Assembly (NCBI RefSeq): GCF_900102895.1
Contig: NZ_FNGD01000019.1
Coordinates: forward strand, 1-63,131
Origin: Arthrobacter sp. ov407
Lineage (GTDB): Bacteria; Actinomycetota; Actinomycetes; Actinomycetales; Micrococcaceae
Reading direction: 5' to 3'
DNA length: 63,131 nt
Made by a program: the position numbers and the translations under genes. The notes under the pieces were generated by a model. That model was not told the DNA's origin. It did not search any database and saw only the letters and a list, made by a program, of their open reading frames with translations. This document shows, in pieces, positions 33,775-42,430 of this stretch; position 1 is the first letter of the stretch, and each line of letters begins with the position of its first letter.

Positions 33775-34341
33775 ATGTCAGAGCACAATATTTCGGGCAA
33801 GAAAGTCGCGTTCCTGCTCACAGATGGTGTGGAGCAGGTGGAACTGACCAGCCCGTGGAATGCCGTGAAGGAAGCCGGCGGCGTGCCAACCCTGGTCTCG
33901 CCCAAGAGCGGCAAGCTGCAGGGCTTCAACGGCACGGAAAAGGGCGAGACGTTCGCCGTCGACCTCGCCGTCGCGCGGTCCGACGCCGCCGATTTCCACG
34001 CCCTGGTCATTCCCGGCGGCGTTGTCAACGCCGATCACCTCCGCGTCGACAAGGACGCCCAGGCGTTCACCCGGGCCTTCTTCGAGCAGCACAAGCCCGT
34101 CGCCTCCATCTGCCATGGCCCGTGGATGCTGATCGATGCCGGCGTGGTTAGCGGCAGGAACGTGACCTCGTATCACACGCTCCAGACGGACCTCAAGAAC
34201 GCCGGCGCGAACTGGACGGACGAGCAAGTGGTGGTGGACCAAGGCCTGGTGACCAGCCGCAGCCCGCGTGACCTCCCGGCCTTCAACGCCAAACTTCTTG
34301 AGGAAATCGCCGAGGGGGAACACGCCGGCCAGACGCCGTGA
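33775..34341 (+). CDS. DJ-1/PfpI-family type 1 glutamine amidotransferase-like protein
   Basis: A 188-residue cytoplasmic protein of the PfpI/YhbO group, linked to stress protection (protein or nucleotide deglycase, or protease activity reported for relatives). The nucleophile elbow Cys is in ASICHGPWMLID, followed by the catalytic-type His. An acidic residue in GVEQVELTSPW near the N-terminus completes the usual site. ACGAGGAGGACAC precedes ATG 33775. Monocistronic by spacing. The upstream palindrome is shared with another stress-type gene. Confidence 0.92.
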   Translation: MSEHNISGKKVAFLLTDGVEQVELTSPWNAVKEAGGVPTLVSPKSGKLQGFNGTEKGETFAVDLAVARSDAADFHALVIPGGVVNADHLRVDKDAQAFTRAFFEQHKPVASICHGPWMLIDAGVVSGRNVTSYHTLQTDLKNAGANWTDEQVVVDQGLVTSRSPRDLPAFNAKLLEEIAEGEHAGQTP

Positions 34342-34590
34342 CCTTGTGAGCGCGCTCCTTCCCGGTTGCTTCGCCACCCGGGCATGGCGACGCCCGGATT
34401 TCCGGCCTTTCCAGCGGCCGACGCCGGTCCCGGCCCCGAGTAACCGGGCAGGAGCCGGGCCCTCGTTAACGAAACGGTCACGTGAAGACACCTACCCATG
34501 GCAGTGTCTTTGCGGCAGGATATGCCCTGTAACGTGCACCGTCGTCGTTGCCGTCCCGGCCGGCGCCCCAAGCAGCAAGGAGTTTCGGAC

Positions 34591-35004
34591 ATGACTACGC
34601 TCAATCCTTACCTCGGCTTCCGCGACAACGCGAAAGACGCGATGACCTTCTACCAGTCGGTGTTCGGCGGGGAACTGACCATGAGTACCTTCGCCGAGTA
34701 CCATGCCAGCGAAGACCCGGCGGAGCAGGAAAAGATCATGCATGCCCAGCTCAGGACGGACGGCGGCATGGTGCTCATGGGGGCAGACACGCCCAACAGC
34801 ATGGACTACACCCCCGGCAGCAACTTTTCCGTGTCCCTTAGCGGGTCCAACGAGGCCGAGCTTCGCGGCTACTTCGACAAGCTGGCCGACGGCGGCACCA
34901 TCGCCATGCCGCTCGAAAAGGCACCCTGGGGCGACATCTTCGGCATGTGCAAGGACAGGTTCGGCGTGGACTGGCTGGTGAACGTCGGCTCCGAGCCCGC
35001 CTAG
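34591..35004 (+). CDS. PhnB-like VOC-fold protein
   Basis: About 137 residues of the vicinal-oxygen-chelate superfamily, PhnB / 3-demethylubiquinone-methyltransferase-like group: NPYLGFRDNAKDAMTFYQSV, then FGGELTMSTFAEY, and near the end WGDIFGMCKDRFGVDWLVN. ATG 34591 follows AGCAAGGAGTTTCGG; the ORF upstream is non-homologous. No function is established for this group; it could bind a metabolite or metal. No linked genes. Confidence 0.88.
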   Translation: MTTLNPYLGFRDNAKDAMTFYQSVFGGELTMSTFAEYHASEDPAEQEKIMHAQLRTDGGMVLMGADTPNSMDYTPGSNFSVSLSGSNEAELRGYFDKLADGGTIAMPLEKAPWGDIFGMCKDRFGVDWLVNVGSEPA

Positions 35005-35109
35005 AAAGGGCTGGCGCCGGCGTCCCGACCCACGCCCCTTGGCGCTATCCTGAATGCAGCCAGGACAGCGCCGGCTCGAGTCCATCCTCCTGGCCCAGAG
35101 AGGCATGAA

Positions 35110-35319
35110 ATGACCGACAAGCTGCACCTCAGTCCGGACGATGAATTCCCCGAGGACCTCAGCAAGGTCGCGGACAAGGATCTTCAGGTCCTCGACAGCC
35201 AAGTCGAGCGCCAACTGGACTATGAGTACGTGGTCGAGGGGGAGCCGAACCCGGAGACGGAATTCCGGCACTATGACCTCGATGCGGAATTCGAAGAGCG
35301 GGACAAGCGGGACACCTGA
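35110..35319 (+). CDS. Small acidic hypothetical protein
   Basis: A 69-residue very acidic protein (MTDKLHLSPDDEFPEDLSKV start, DLDAEFEERDKRDT end) with a ribosome site AGAGAGGC upstream. No membrane segment or known motif. It stands between the VOC gene and an alpha/beta hydrolase on the same strand. I do not recognise it. Confidence 0.6.
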   Translation: MTDKLHLSPDDEFPEDLSKVADKDLQVLDSQVERQLDYEYVVEGEPNPETEFRHYDLDAEFEERDKRDT

Positions 35320-35371
35320 TCCGCCGGGACCATCCCGGGCGGGTCGGATGTCGCGCATGGCGTCCGGGATT

Positions 35372-35389
35372 TAGTCAGCAGGCTTACTA
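35372..35389 (+). promoter_or_regulatory. TCAGC-NN-GCTTA palindrome upstream of alpha/beta hydrolase gene
   Basis: TAGTCAGC-AG-GCTTACTA, 7 of 8 pairs, with the same C/A imperfection as the copy at 33653-33670. It lies 75 bp upstream of the hydrolase start, suitable for a promoter or operator element. Confidence 0.5.
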
Positions 35390-35463
35390 GACTGGGCTGA
35401 CCACTTCGCTAGAAACGAGCCCTCCATGATCCCGGCTGCTGCCACGCGGTCCCTGCCGTCCCC

Positions 35464-36297
35464 ATGCTCCGTGCCGCGGTCACGCAGGGCATGAGAGAAC
35501 CGGTCCGCTTGGAGATTTCGGTGGCTGGCCACACCGGCCACGTCTTCGCCTCGCGGGAAATGGCCGGCGGGGCCTTGCCCGCGTCTCGGCCCGCCGTCGT
35601 GCTCATCCATGGAATCGGCGCGTCCCACCGCTATCTGCGCCGGCTGCACCGGCTCCTGGCCGGTTCGATGGAGACCTACTCCATTGACCTGCCGGGTTTC
35701 GGCGGTACGCCCAGACCCGGGAGCACGCTTTCCATTGCCGCCCACGCCCGCTACATCCTCGGCGCCATGGAACAGCTTGGTGTTCCGGAATTCGTGCTCG
35801 TGGGGCACTCGATGGGAACACAGTTCGCCACTGAGGCGGCCCTCCAAGAGCCCGGCCGGATCTCGAATTTAGTTCTCATGGGGCCCGTGGTGGACCCCAG
35901 ACGCGGCACCGTGGCGCAGCAGGCCCTGGCGCTGGGCCGTGACTGCCTGTTCTACGAGAGCCCCTCCTCGAACGCCCTAGTTTTCACCGACTACCTGCGC
36001 TGTGGCCCCGCCTGGTACGTCAAGACACTGCAGCTCATGATGGCGTACCCCATGGAGCAGAAGATCACCGGCGTCAGCGCGCCGGTCCTCGTGGTGCGCG
36101 GTGCCAACGACCCCGTCGCGGATGCGGACTGGAGCCGCCGGCTGGCCGGGCTCGCCCGTCGGGGGCAGCTGCTTGAGGTGCAGGGAACCGGGCACGTCGT
36201 CCAGCACAACCGGGCCCTCGAAGTGCGGGACGCGATTCTGGCGTTCACCGGCCTTGGTGCGGCAGCGGGCGAGCCGCTGTCGGGGAGCCCGGCGTGA
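35464..36297 (+). CDS. Alpha/beta hydrolase
   Basis: A 277-residue serine hydrolase. The nucleophile elbow is GHSMGTQFA, an oxyanion region HGIGASHRYLRRL precedes it, an acidic residue lies in RGANDPVAD and the catalytic His in GTGHVVQHN. ATG 35464 has little ribosome-site support; ATG 35491 (MREPVRLEISVAG) with GCAGGGC is an equally good start. Resembles haloperoxidase- or ester-hydrolase-like enzymes; the substrate is unknown. Convergent with the ANTAR gene. Confidence 0.87.
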   Translation: MLRAAVTQGMREPVRLEISVAGHTGHVFASREMAGGALPASRPAVVLIHGIGASHRYLRRLHRLLAGSMETYSIDLPGFGGTPRPGSTLSIAAHARYILGAMEQLGVPEFVLVGHSMGTQFATEAALQEPGRISNLVLMGPVVDPRRGTVAQQALALGRDCLFYESPSSNALVFTDYLRCGPAWYVKTLQLMMAYPMEQKITGVSAPVLVVRGANDPVADADWSRRLAGLARRGQLLEVQGTGHVVQHNRALEVRDAILAFTGLGAAAGEPLSGSPA

Positions 36298-36322
36298 CCG
36301 CACGGGTTGCTCCAGGACCGGG

Positions 36323-37078
36323 TTAGACCTCGAAGTGAGTCCGGGTAGGGCCTTGACCGAGTGACTCGACCACACCGGACGCGACGACGTGCAGCTTGAT
36401 ATTCCGGGCGCTTGATGCCGACTTCAGGAGCTCGAACGCCTCGTCCTGGCTGCAGCGGTTCTGCGCCATGATGATGCCGACGGCAACGTCGATCACGGTC
36501 CGCGTTTCCAGGCTGGCCTTGAGGTTGGCGGCCGTCTCGCTGCTGTGCGCGAACCGGACCGCGAGCCGCAGGGCCATGGATGTCTGGTGGACGAAATCAC
36601 GGGCCAGAGCCGTGGCGCGGTCATCGAACCGGCCCGGCCGGTGCGAATACAGGTTCAGGGCGGCGCGGGTTTCGCCTTCCAGCAGGAACGGCAGCGCCAG
36701 TATGGACCGGAAGCCGTGTCCGCGCACCGTAGCGGCGTACTGCGGCCAGCGACCATCAAGTTCAAGGTCCTCAACGTGGACGGTTTCCTGTTCCCGGGAA
36801 GCTGTCATGCATGGGCCGTCGCCGAAGGTGTACTGGATTTCGTCCATGGCCTGCGCGGCGGGGCTGCTGCTGGCGACGGTGGCCGCCTTCCGTTCCCGCA
36901 GGAGCGTGATGCCGCACAGGATCTCGTCGCCGGGCTCGGACAAGCTGCGCGCGGACACCCGAGCGAGCCCGCCGAGGAAGTCCTCGACATCGGAGCTGCT
37001 GAGCACCAGTTCATGCAGCTGCTGGTTTATTGAATTTGCTGTTGACTCGCTGACCACTTGTCTGTTGTGCCGTTTCAC
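36323..37078 (-). CDS. GAF-ANTAR regulator (RNA-binding antiterminator)
   Basis: A 251-residue protein with a GAF sensor domain (residues about 30-165: GDGPCMTASREQETVHVEDL, then ALPFLLEGETRAALNLYS) and a C-terminal ANTAR domain (LETRTVIDVAVGIIMAQNRC, then DEAFELLKSASSARNIKL). ANTAR proteins bind paired RNA hairpins and prevent termination, usually in stress responses or nitrogen use. It starts with GTG 37078 and weak ribosome-site support. No partner kinase is nearby, so the GAF domain is the likely signal input. Confidence 0.92.
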   Translation of the reverse strand: MKRHNRQVVSESTANSINQQLHELVLSSSDVEDFLGGLARVSARSLSEPGDEILCGITLLRERKAATVASSSPAAQAMDEIQYTFGDGPCMTASREQETVHVEDLELDGRWPQYAATVRGHGFRSILALPFLLEGETRAALNLYSHRPGRFDDRATALARDFVHQTSMALRLAVRFAHSSETAANLKASLETRTVIDVAVGIIMAQNRCSQDEAFELLKSASSARNIKLHVVASGVVESLGQGPTRTHFEV

Positions 37079-37408
37079 TCAGGTCAAGACGACCCGGCGG
37101 TGCTTCCCACCGCGGCAAGTGGCGGATACGGCAGCGGCCGGATCGAAGAACAATCCAACGGCTCGCTGCAAAACCGTACCGAGAGATTATATACATCCGA
37201 ACCGCTGCTCTTCAGCCGTGGACCGGGTCGACACGCAGGCGCAAAATCGGGCACAAAGGCCCTCACAGGGCTTCGGCCGCGGGCGGATAGTTGGAGGCAG
37301 CGGCCACCTGGTTCATTTCGGGTTTGGGGAACCCGCAGGAGCGCACCAGTTTCAGCAGCACACGACTGATGGCCGATGGCCCACGTTTCGACTTGAAAGC
37401 CATATCCC
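37079..37408. other. Divergent intergenic region, no gene seen
   Basis: 330 bp between the ANTAR gene (minus) and the phosphoribosyltransferase-hydrolase gene (plus). It holds two small hairpins, GCGGTG-cttcc-CACCGC at 37097-37113 and GCCCT-cac-AGGGC at 37259-37271, and an AT-rich TTATATACA near 37186-37194 that could be a -10 region. I see no reliable ORF. Confidence 0.5.
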
Positions 37409-38773
37409 ATGAGCATTTTTGAAGACAGGGTCGACGCCGGCAGGCAGCTCGGCCGGCGTCTGGCGGAATTGCGTGGCCAAGACATTGTGGTCCTGGGCCT
37501 GCCGCGCGGCGGCGTGCCCGTAGCCTTCGAAGTCGCCGCCGCCCTGGACGCTCCCCTGGACGTAATCGTGGTGCGAAAACTCGGACTTCCCTACCAGCCG
37601 GAGCTCGCCATGGGGGCGATCGGTGAAGGCGGTGCCAGGGTCCTGGACGAGCAGGTCCTGGCCCATTCACGGGTCGGCGGTGAGGAACTGCAGGCCGTTG
37701 AAGAGCACGAACGCGCCGCCTTGGAAAACCGGCTTATCCTGTTCCGGAAGGGCCGGGTCCGGCAAGACCTGACCGGACGCATCGCGGTGATCGTCGACGA
37801 CGGGATTGCCACCGGCTCCACCGCCCGGGTGGCCTGCCGGGTCGCCCGCAAACAGGGCGCGGCACGCGTGATTCTGGCCGTTCCCGTTGCCCCCGCGGAG
37901 ACCCTCGCCGACCTGACAGAACCGGACGAAGTGGTCTGCCTGGCGACGCCGCGCCAGTTCACCGCCGTCGGTTATCACTACCGGGACTTCTCCCCGACTG
38001 ACGACGACGAAGTGCTGCGCCTGCTCGATCTTGCGGCCAAACGCGTCGGTACCGCTCCGCCGCCCTTCTGGGCCTCGGCGGCGGCCCGCGCCGACGGCGC
38101 CGCCGATGTCGACGAGGAAGTAGAAATCCCGTCCCGCGGGGTGCGGATCCAGGCGCAGCTCCATCTTCCGGTGCCGGCCCGGGCCGTGGTGCTGTTCGCC
38201 CATGGCAGCGGCAGCAGCCGCCACAGCCCCCGGAACCGCTATGTGGCCGGCCTCCTGCAGCAGGCCGGTCTCGGTACGCTGCTGCTGGACCTGCTGACCA
38301 CCGCGGAGGAGCGCAGCCGCGCCAACGTCTTTGACATCGAACTCCTGGCCCGCAGGCTGTCCGCAGCAACGGACTGGCTTTCCACCCGGGCCGACACGGC
38401 CTCCTGCACTGTGGGTTACTTCGGTGCGAGCACGGGCGCCGGGGCTGCTCTGTGGGCGGCGTCGGAGCCGTCGGCGCGGATCGCGGCTGTCGTGTCCCGC
38501 GGTGGCCGACCCGACCTCGCCGGCCCGCGGCTGTCCGCCGTAACAGCGCCTACGCTCCTGATTGTGGGGAGCCTGGACCAGGAGGTCCTCGAGCTCAACC
38601 GCCGGGCGAAGGCGGTGATGCGCAGCCCCAGCCAGCTCGCTGTTGTGCAGGGGGCGACGCACTTGTTTGAAGAACCCGGCACGCTCGCGGCGGCGGCCAT
38701 CCTGGCTCGGGACTGGTTTGTCGACTACATGCTGGCCCCGAACGGCGCCAGTCCGCGGGCCGCGGGGGTGTGA
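37409..38773 (+). CDS. Phosphoribosyltransferase fused to dienelactone-hydrolase-like domain
   Basis: A 454-residue fusion. Residues about 1-215 are a type I phosphoribosyltransferase domain with the PRPP loop IAVIVDDGIATGST and a flexible-loop region. Residues about 225-440 are an alpha/beta hydrolase of the dienelactone-hydrolase type with nucleophile Ser in YFGASTGAGAAL, an acid after LIVGSLDQEV and His in GATHLFEEPG. Similar two-domain proteins are known in actinobacteria but their substrate is not. The linker is charged (GAADVDEEVEIP). It stands alone, divergent from the ANTAR gene. Confidence 0.9.
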   Translation: MSIFEDRVDAGRQLGRRLAELRGQDIVVLGLPRGGVPVAFEVAAALDAPLDVIVVRKLGLPYQPELAMGAIGEGGARVLDEQVLAHSRVGGEELQAVEEHERAALENRLILFRKGRVRQDLTGRIAVIVDDGIATGSTARVACRVARKQGAARVILAVPVAPAETLADLTEPDEVVCLATPRQFTAVGYHYRDFSPTDDDEVLRLLDLAAKRVGTAPPPFWASAAARADGAADVDEEVEIPSRGVRIQAQLHLPVPARAVVLFAHGSGSSRHSPRNRYVAGLLQQAGLGTLLLDLLTTAEERSRANVFDIELLARRLSAATDWLSTRADTASCTVGYFGASTGAGAALWAASEPSARIAAVVSRGGRPDLAGPRLSAVTAPTLLIVGSLDQEVLELNRRAKAVMRSPSQLAVVQGATHLFEEPGTLAAAAILARDWFVDYMLAPNGASPRAAGV

Positions 38774-38795
38774 GGGTGGCCGCGGGCGTCGGACG

Positions 38796-39512
38796 CTAGC
38801 TCCGGTGGCCCTCTGCCCTGGACTGGATCCCCAGGAGCATCCGCCGCTCCATCAGGAACTGCATAGGTTCCAGCAACGTGCGCAGGGCCAGTCCCTCGGC
38901 CAGGGGCGAGTAGTCGTACCGGGTGCGGGACAGGAGCCTGGTGGCCTGGGGACCGGCAGGCCGCAACACGAACGTCCAGCCGATGTCGAGCCGGCGCCCG
39001 GTAGGACGTACGCCGGGCGGCGACATCTTCCCCGTGCGCAAGTTTATGGATCCGCCCAGCCCCAGTACAGCCCCGGACTCGAGAAGCCTGACCGGCAGGC
39101 CGCCGTCGGGGGACAGCGGCACGATGTCGCCCACGTTCAAATGCTGCAGTTCCGGGAGAACCCTGTCCGCACTCCGGATGCCCAGACCCGTCGATTTCTC
39201 GAGCCCATCGTAGGAGTAAAAGCCGCCGCGCCCGGCGCCCAGCTGAACAAGCCACGGCCAGACGTCCGAGACCGGGGCCGCAATAGTAACCGCACGGGTG
39301 CTTTGCATGCGCGGGACGGGCACGATCTCGTCGCCGGCGAGCGGCCCGGCAGCCTCCTGGGTGGTGGCCCCCCAGCGAAGCAGCCGTGGACGGACAGCCA
39401 GGACGTATGCGGCGCCGGCCGATGCCGCGGCCATTGCCGCGAGCGGTCCGCGCAACCGGCCGGGAGCACGCGCCACCGGCCGCCTTGCCGGCGGGTTTCC
39501 TGGGTGGTTCAT
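38796..39512 (-). CDS. SRPBCC-fold protein with N-terminal membrane segment
   Basis: A 238-residue protein. An Arg-rich start precedes a hydrophobic segment (GPLAAMAAASAGAAYVLAV), then a START/SRPBCC-like ligand-binding domain beginning TRAVTIAAPVSDVWPWLVQL and containing GRGGFYSYDGLEK. It would bind a hydrophobic molecule at the membrane. The longer ORF on this strand in another frame (38725-39567) was not chosen. Convergent with the preceding gene. Confidence 0.8.
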   Translation of the reverse strand: MNHPGNPPARRPVARAPGRLRGPLAAMAAASAGAAYVLAVRPRLLRWGATTQEAAGPLAGDEIVPVPRMQSTRAVTIAAPVSDVWPWLVQLGAGRGGFYSYDGLEKSTGLGIRSADRVLPELQHLNVGDIVPLSPDGGLPVRLLESGAVLGLGGSINLRTGKMSPPGVRPTGRRLDIGWTFVLRPAGPQATRLLSRTRYDYSPLAEGLALRTLLEPMQFLMERRMLLGIQSRAEGHRS

Positions 39513-39749
39513 TCCCTGGTCCGGTGGACTCGACGGGCGTCCGCGCCCACGACAATGCGCTGGTCACGGTTCATGGCCCCCAGCCTGCCCCCTGGTCCGG
39601 GGACTGCCTAGGGTCGAAAGTCATGCGGGGCTGGGCACCGTGGCCCCCTCCCTTTAGGGTGGAACGGTGACTGCCGGCACCGGACCAGGTGCCGGACTAT
39701 GTGCCGGACCATGACGGTCAGCAAAAGCCTGCCACCCGAGGAGTTCCTG

Positions 39750-40622
39750 ATGAGAGTTGCTGTTACCGGAGGAAGCGGAAAGCTGGGCCGAAGCGTCGTG
39801 CGCCGGCTGAGCGATGACGGGCACCAGGTGACCAACCTGGACCGGACGGGCGCGCGCGGCCGCGGGTTCACGGAGGTGGACCTGCGCAACTACGGCCAGG
39901 TGGTGGATGTGTTCCTTGGCCTGGAGGACCGCCACGCCGGCTTTGACGCGGTGGTGCACCTGGCCGCGATTCCTGCACCGGGCCATGCCCCTGATGCCGC
40001 CACATTCGAGAACAACATGCAGTGCACCTACAACGTGTTCCAGGCCGCCCGCCGGGCAGGGATCAAGAAAATCGTCTACGCGTCCAGTGAGACCGTGCTG
40101 GGGCTGCCGTTCGACGTCGATCCTCCCTACATCCCGGTGGACGAGGACTACGCGGCCCGGCCGGAAAGCACGTATTCGCTGGTCAAGCACCTTGAGGAGC
40201 AGATGGCCATCCAGCTGACCCGCTGGGACCCCGTGTTGAGCATCACCGGCCTGCGGTTCTCCAATGTGATGGACCCGGAGGACTACGAGGAGTTCCCCTC
40301 CTTCGACCACGACGCGAGGCTGCGCAAGTGGAATCTCTGGGGCTACATTGACGGCAGGGACGGCGCGCAGGCCGTGGCCCGCGCCCTGGCGCACGGCAAA
40401 CCCGGCTTCGAGGCGTTCATCATTGCCAACCAGGACACCGTGATGAGCCGCTCCAGCGCCAGCCTCGCCGCCGAGGTGTTCCCCAACGTCAAGGTGGTCA
40501 AGGAGCTGGGCGAGCACGAGACCCTGCTTTCGATCGACAAGGCGAAGCGGCTGCTGGGCTACGAGCCCGAGCACAGCTGGCGGACCTACCACTCGCTGCG
40601 CACCACCCCCACGGAAGACTGA
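39750..40622 (+). CDS. NAD-dependent epimerase/dehydratase family oxidoreductase
   Basis: A 290-residue extended-SDR protein. The nucleotide motif MRVAVTGGSGKLGRSVVRRL starts at the terminus, which is why ATG 39750 (with CCGAGGAGTTCC) is preferred over upstream ATGs. VVHLAAIPAPG, the catalytic Ser in YASSETV and the Tyr-x-x-x-Lys in YSLVKHLEE are all present. It resembles sugar epimerases or sugar dehydrogenases such as uronate dehydrogenase. It is 19 bp ahead of an aldo/keto reductase and just before the sugar-acid operon, so sugar oxidation is plausible but unproven. Confidence 0.85.
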   Translation: MRVAVTGGSGKLGRSVVRRLSDDGHQVTNLDRTGARGRGFTEVDLRNYGQVVDVFLGLEDRHAGFDAVVHLAAIPAPGHAPDAATFENNMQCTYNVFQAARRAGIKKIVYASSETVLGLPFDVDPPYIPVDEDYAARPESTYSLVKHLEEQMAIQLTRWDPVLSITGLRFSNVMDPEDYEEFPSFDHDARLRKWNLWGYIDGRDGAQAVARALAHGKPGFEAFIIANQDTVMSRSSASLAAEVFPNVKVVKELGEHETLLSIDKAKRLLGYEPEHSWRTYHSLRTTPTED

Positions 40623-40641
40623 CCCCAACTCGAGGAGTTCC

Positions 40642-41673
40642 ATGCAATACCGCACCCTGGGCAACAGCGGCGCCGTCGTCTCCAACTACGCGCTGGGCAC
40701 CATGACTTTTGGCGCCGAGGCCACCGAGGAGCAGTCCCGCGTCATCCTGGATGACTACTTCGCGGCGGGCGGCAACTTCATCGACACCGCCGACGTCTAC
40801 AGCTCGGGGGTGTCGGAGGAAATCATCGGCCGGTGGCTGGCGGACCGGCCCGACGTCCGGGACCGGGCGGTCGTGGCCACGAAGGGCCGCTTCCCGATGG
40901 GCCAGGCCCCCAACGACGTCGGAACCTCCCGCCGGCACCTGGTCCGGGCGCTGGATGACTCGCTGCGCCGGCTGGGCGTAGAGCAGATCGATCTCTATCA
41001 ACTGCACGCGTGGGATCCGGTCACGCCCCTCGAGGAGACCCTCCGGTTCCTGCACGACGCCGTCACCAGCGGCAAGATCGCCTACTACGGCTTCTCCAAC
41101 TTCCTGGGCTGGCAGCTGACCAAGGCAGTCCATGTGGCGAAGGCCCATGGCTGGAGTGCCCCGGTGACGCTGCAGCCGCAGTACAGCCTGCTGGTCCGCG
41201 AGATCGAGTCGGAAGTTGTGCCAGCCTCGCTCGACGCCGGGATTGGGCTGCTGCCGTGGTCGCCGCTGGGCGGCGGGTGGCTTTCAGGCAAGTACAAGCG
41301 CGACCAGGCGCCCGCCGGGGCCACCCGTCTCGGCGAAAATCCGAAGCGGGGGATGGAGGCCTGGGAGGCCCGCAACGCCGATCAGCGCACCTGGGACGTG
41401 ATTGCCGAGGTGGAGGAAACCGCCGGGCGCCATGGCGTGAGCGCATCCCAGGTGGCGCTGGCCTGGCTGGCGGACCGGCCGGCGGTCACCTCGGTGATCC
41501 TGGGCGCCCGCACCGCCGCGCAGTTGGCGGACAATCTCGCGGCAGCGGATCTCCGGCTCACCCCGGGCGAGACGGAGCGGCTGACCGAGGTCAGCCGGCC
41601 GCGCGTCGGCGTCTATCCGTACGGGCCCATGGCCCAAGAGCAGCGCAGCCGGAAGCTCGAGGGCGGCCGCTAA
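40642..41673 (+). CDS. Aldo/keto reductase
   Basis: A 343-residue NADPH-dependent TIM-barrel oxidoreductase. The catalytic tetrad is visible: Asp48 (FIDTADVY), Tyr53, Lys81 (VATKGRF) and His122 (YQLHAWDP). The cofactor region near the C-terminus reads SVILGARTAAQLADNL. ACTCGAGGAGTTCC gives a strong ribosome site. Probably co-transcribed with the epimerase-type gene upstream. Convergent with the FadR-type regulator, leaving 7 bp. Could interconvert sugars and polyols or oxidise an aldose. Confidence 0.9.
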   Translation: MQYRTLGNSGAVVSNYALGTMTFGAEATEEQSRVILDDYFAAGGNFIDTADVYSSGVSEEIIGRWLADRPDVRDRAVVATKGRFPMGQAPNDVGTSRRHLVRALDDSLRRLGVEQIDLYQLHAWDPVTPLEETLRFLHDAVTSGKIAYYGFSNFLGWQLTKAVHVAKAHGWSAPVTLQPQYSLLVREIESEVVPASLDAGIGLLPWSPLGGGWLSGKYKRDQAPAGATRLGENPKRGMEAWEARNADQRTWDVIAEVEETAGRHGVSASQVALAWLADRPAVTSVILGARTAAQLADNLAAADLRLTPGETERLTEVSRPRVGVYPYGPMAQEQRSRKLEGGR

Positions 41674-41680
41674 CCCAGCG

Positions 41681-42430
41681 TTAGATCCCGGGGGAGGCGG
41701 GGCCGCCGGCGTGATAGCTGGACCAGATGTCGCCCATTTCCTCGGTGGACTGCTCCACGATCCTGCTCATGGCCGCGTGCGCCGCGTCCGCCTCGCCGCG
41801 CTGGATGGCGCTGGCCACATCCACATGCAGCTGCAGGGCTTCGTGGTGTGGCAAGTGCGGCATGAGGCCGTGCTCGGTGCGCCCAGTCAGCACCTCCGTG
41901 ACCAGGTTGTGCAGCTGGGAAAACATGGCGTTGCCGGACGCCCGGAGCACCGCCGCGTGGAAGTCGATGTCGAGCCGGAGGAACTCGTCCCGGTCCCCGC
42001 GCTGGCCGGACGCCCACAGCCTTGCGGCCAGGGAGACGAGGTCGCTGCCGGCATCCCAGGATGCCCTCTCGGCGGCGAGGCGGGCAGCCTGTGGTTCGAT
42101 TGCCCCGCGGAGCTCGTTCAGGGCCTGCAATTGCTGCAGCCGCTTTGAGGATGCGAGCCGCCACCGGATCACTTGGGGGTCGTACGCGTTCCACGATTCC
42201 TCCGGCTGCACCACCGTCCCCAGCCGCCGCCGCGACTCCAGCATTCCCTTGGAGGACAGCACGCGGGTGGCCTCCCGCACCACGGACCGGGAGACGCTGT
42301 GCTGGGCCTCAATCTCGTCCAGGCGCAGGATCGAGTGTGGCGCCAGCGTCCCTTCGGCGATGGCCAGCCCCAGATTCTGGACCAGCACGGCATGCAGGTC
42401 TGCTGTTGGCTCCGCCTTTGGAGTTTTCAT
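41681..42430 (-). CDS. GntR/FadR-family transcriptional regulator of the sugar-acid operon
   Basis: About 249 residues. An N-terminal winged helix-turn-helix (LRLDEIEAQHSVSRSVVREA, then TRVLSSKGMLESRRRLGTVV) is followed by a helical FCD ligand domain with the Asp/His metal-type residues (LDIDFHAAVLRASGN and HHEALQLHVDVASAI). ATG 42430 (MKTPKAEP) has no clear ribosome site and may be near-leaderless; a GTG lies eight codons upstream. Divergent from the ABC importer operon at 42571-50094, which it probably represses. A sugar acid or KDG-type intermediate would be the inducer. Confidence 0.9.
   Translation of the reverse strand: MKTPKAEPTADLHAVLVQNLGLAIAEGTLAPHSILRLDEIEAQHSVSRSVVREATRVLSSKGMLESRRRLGTVVQPEESWNAYDPQVIRWRLASSKRLQQLQALNELRGAIEPQAARLAAERASWDAGSDLVSLAARLWASGQRGDRDEFLRLDIDFHAAVLRASGNAMFSQLHNLVTEVLTGRTEHGLMPHLPHHEALQLHVDVASAIQRGEADAAHAAMSRIVEQSTEEMGDIWSSYHAGGPASPGI

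Noticed and set aside
37097..37113. Hairpin upstream of the GAF-ANTAR gene as an ANTAR target RNA
   Set aside because: ANTAR targets are paired hairpins with 6-base loops; here a single stem with a 5-base loop is seen.
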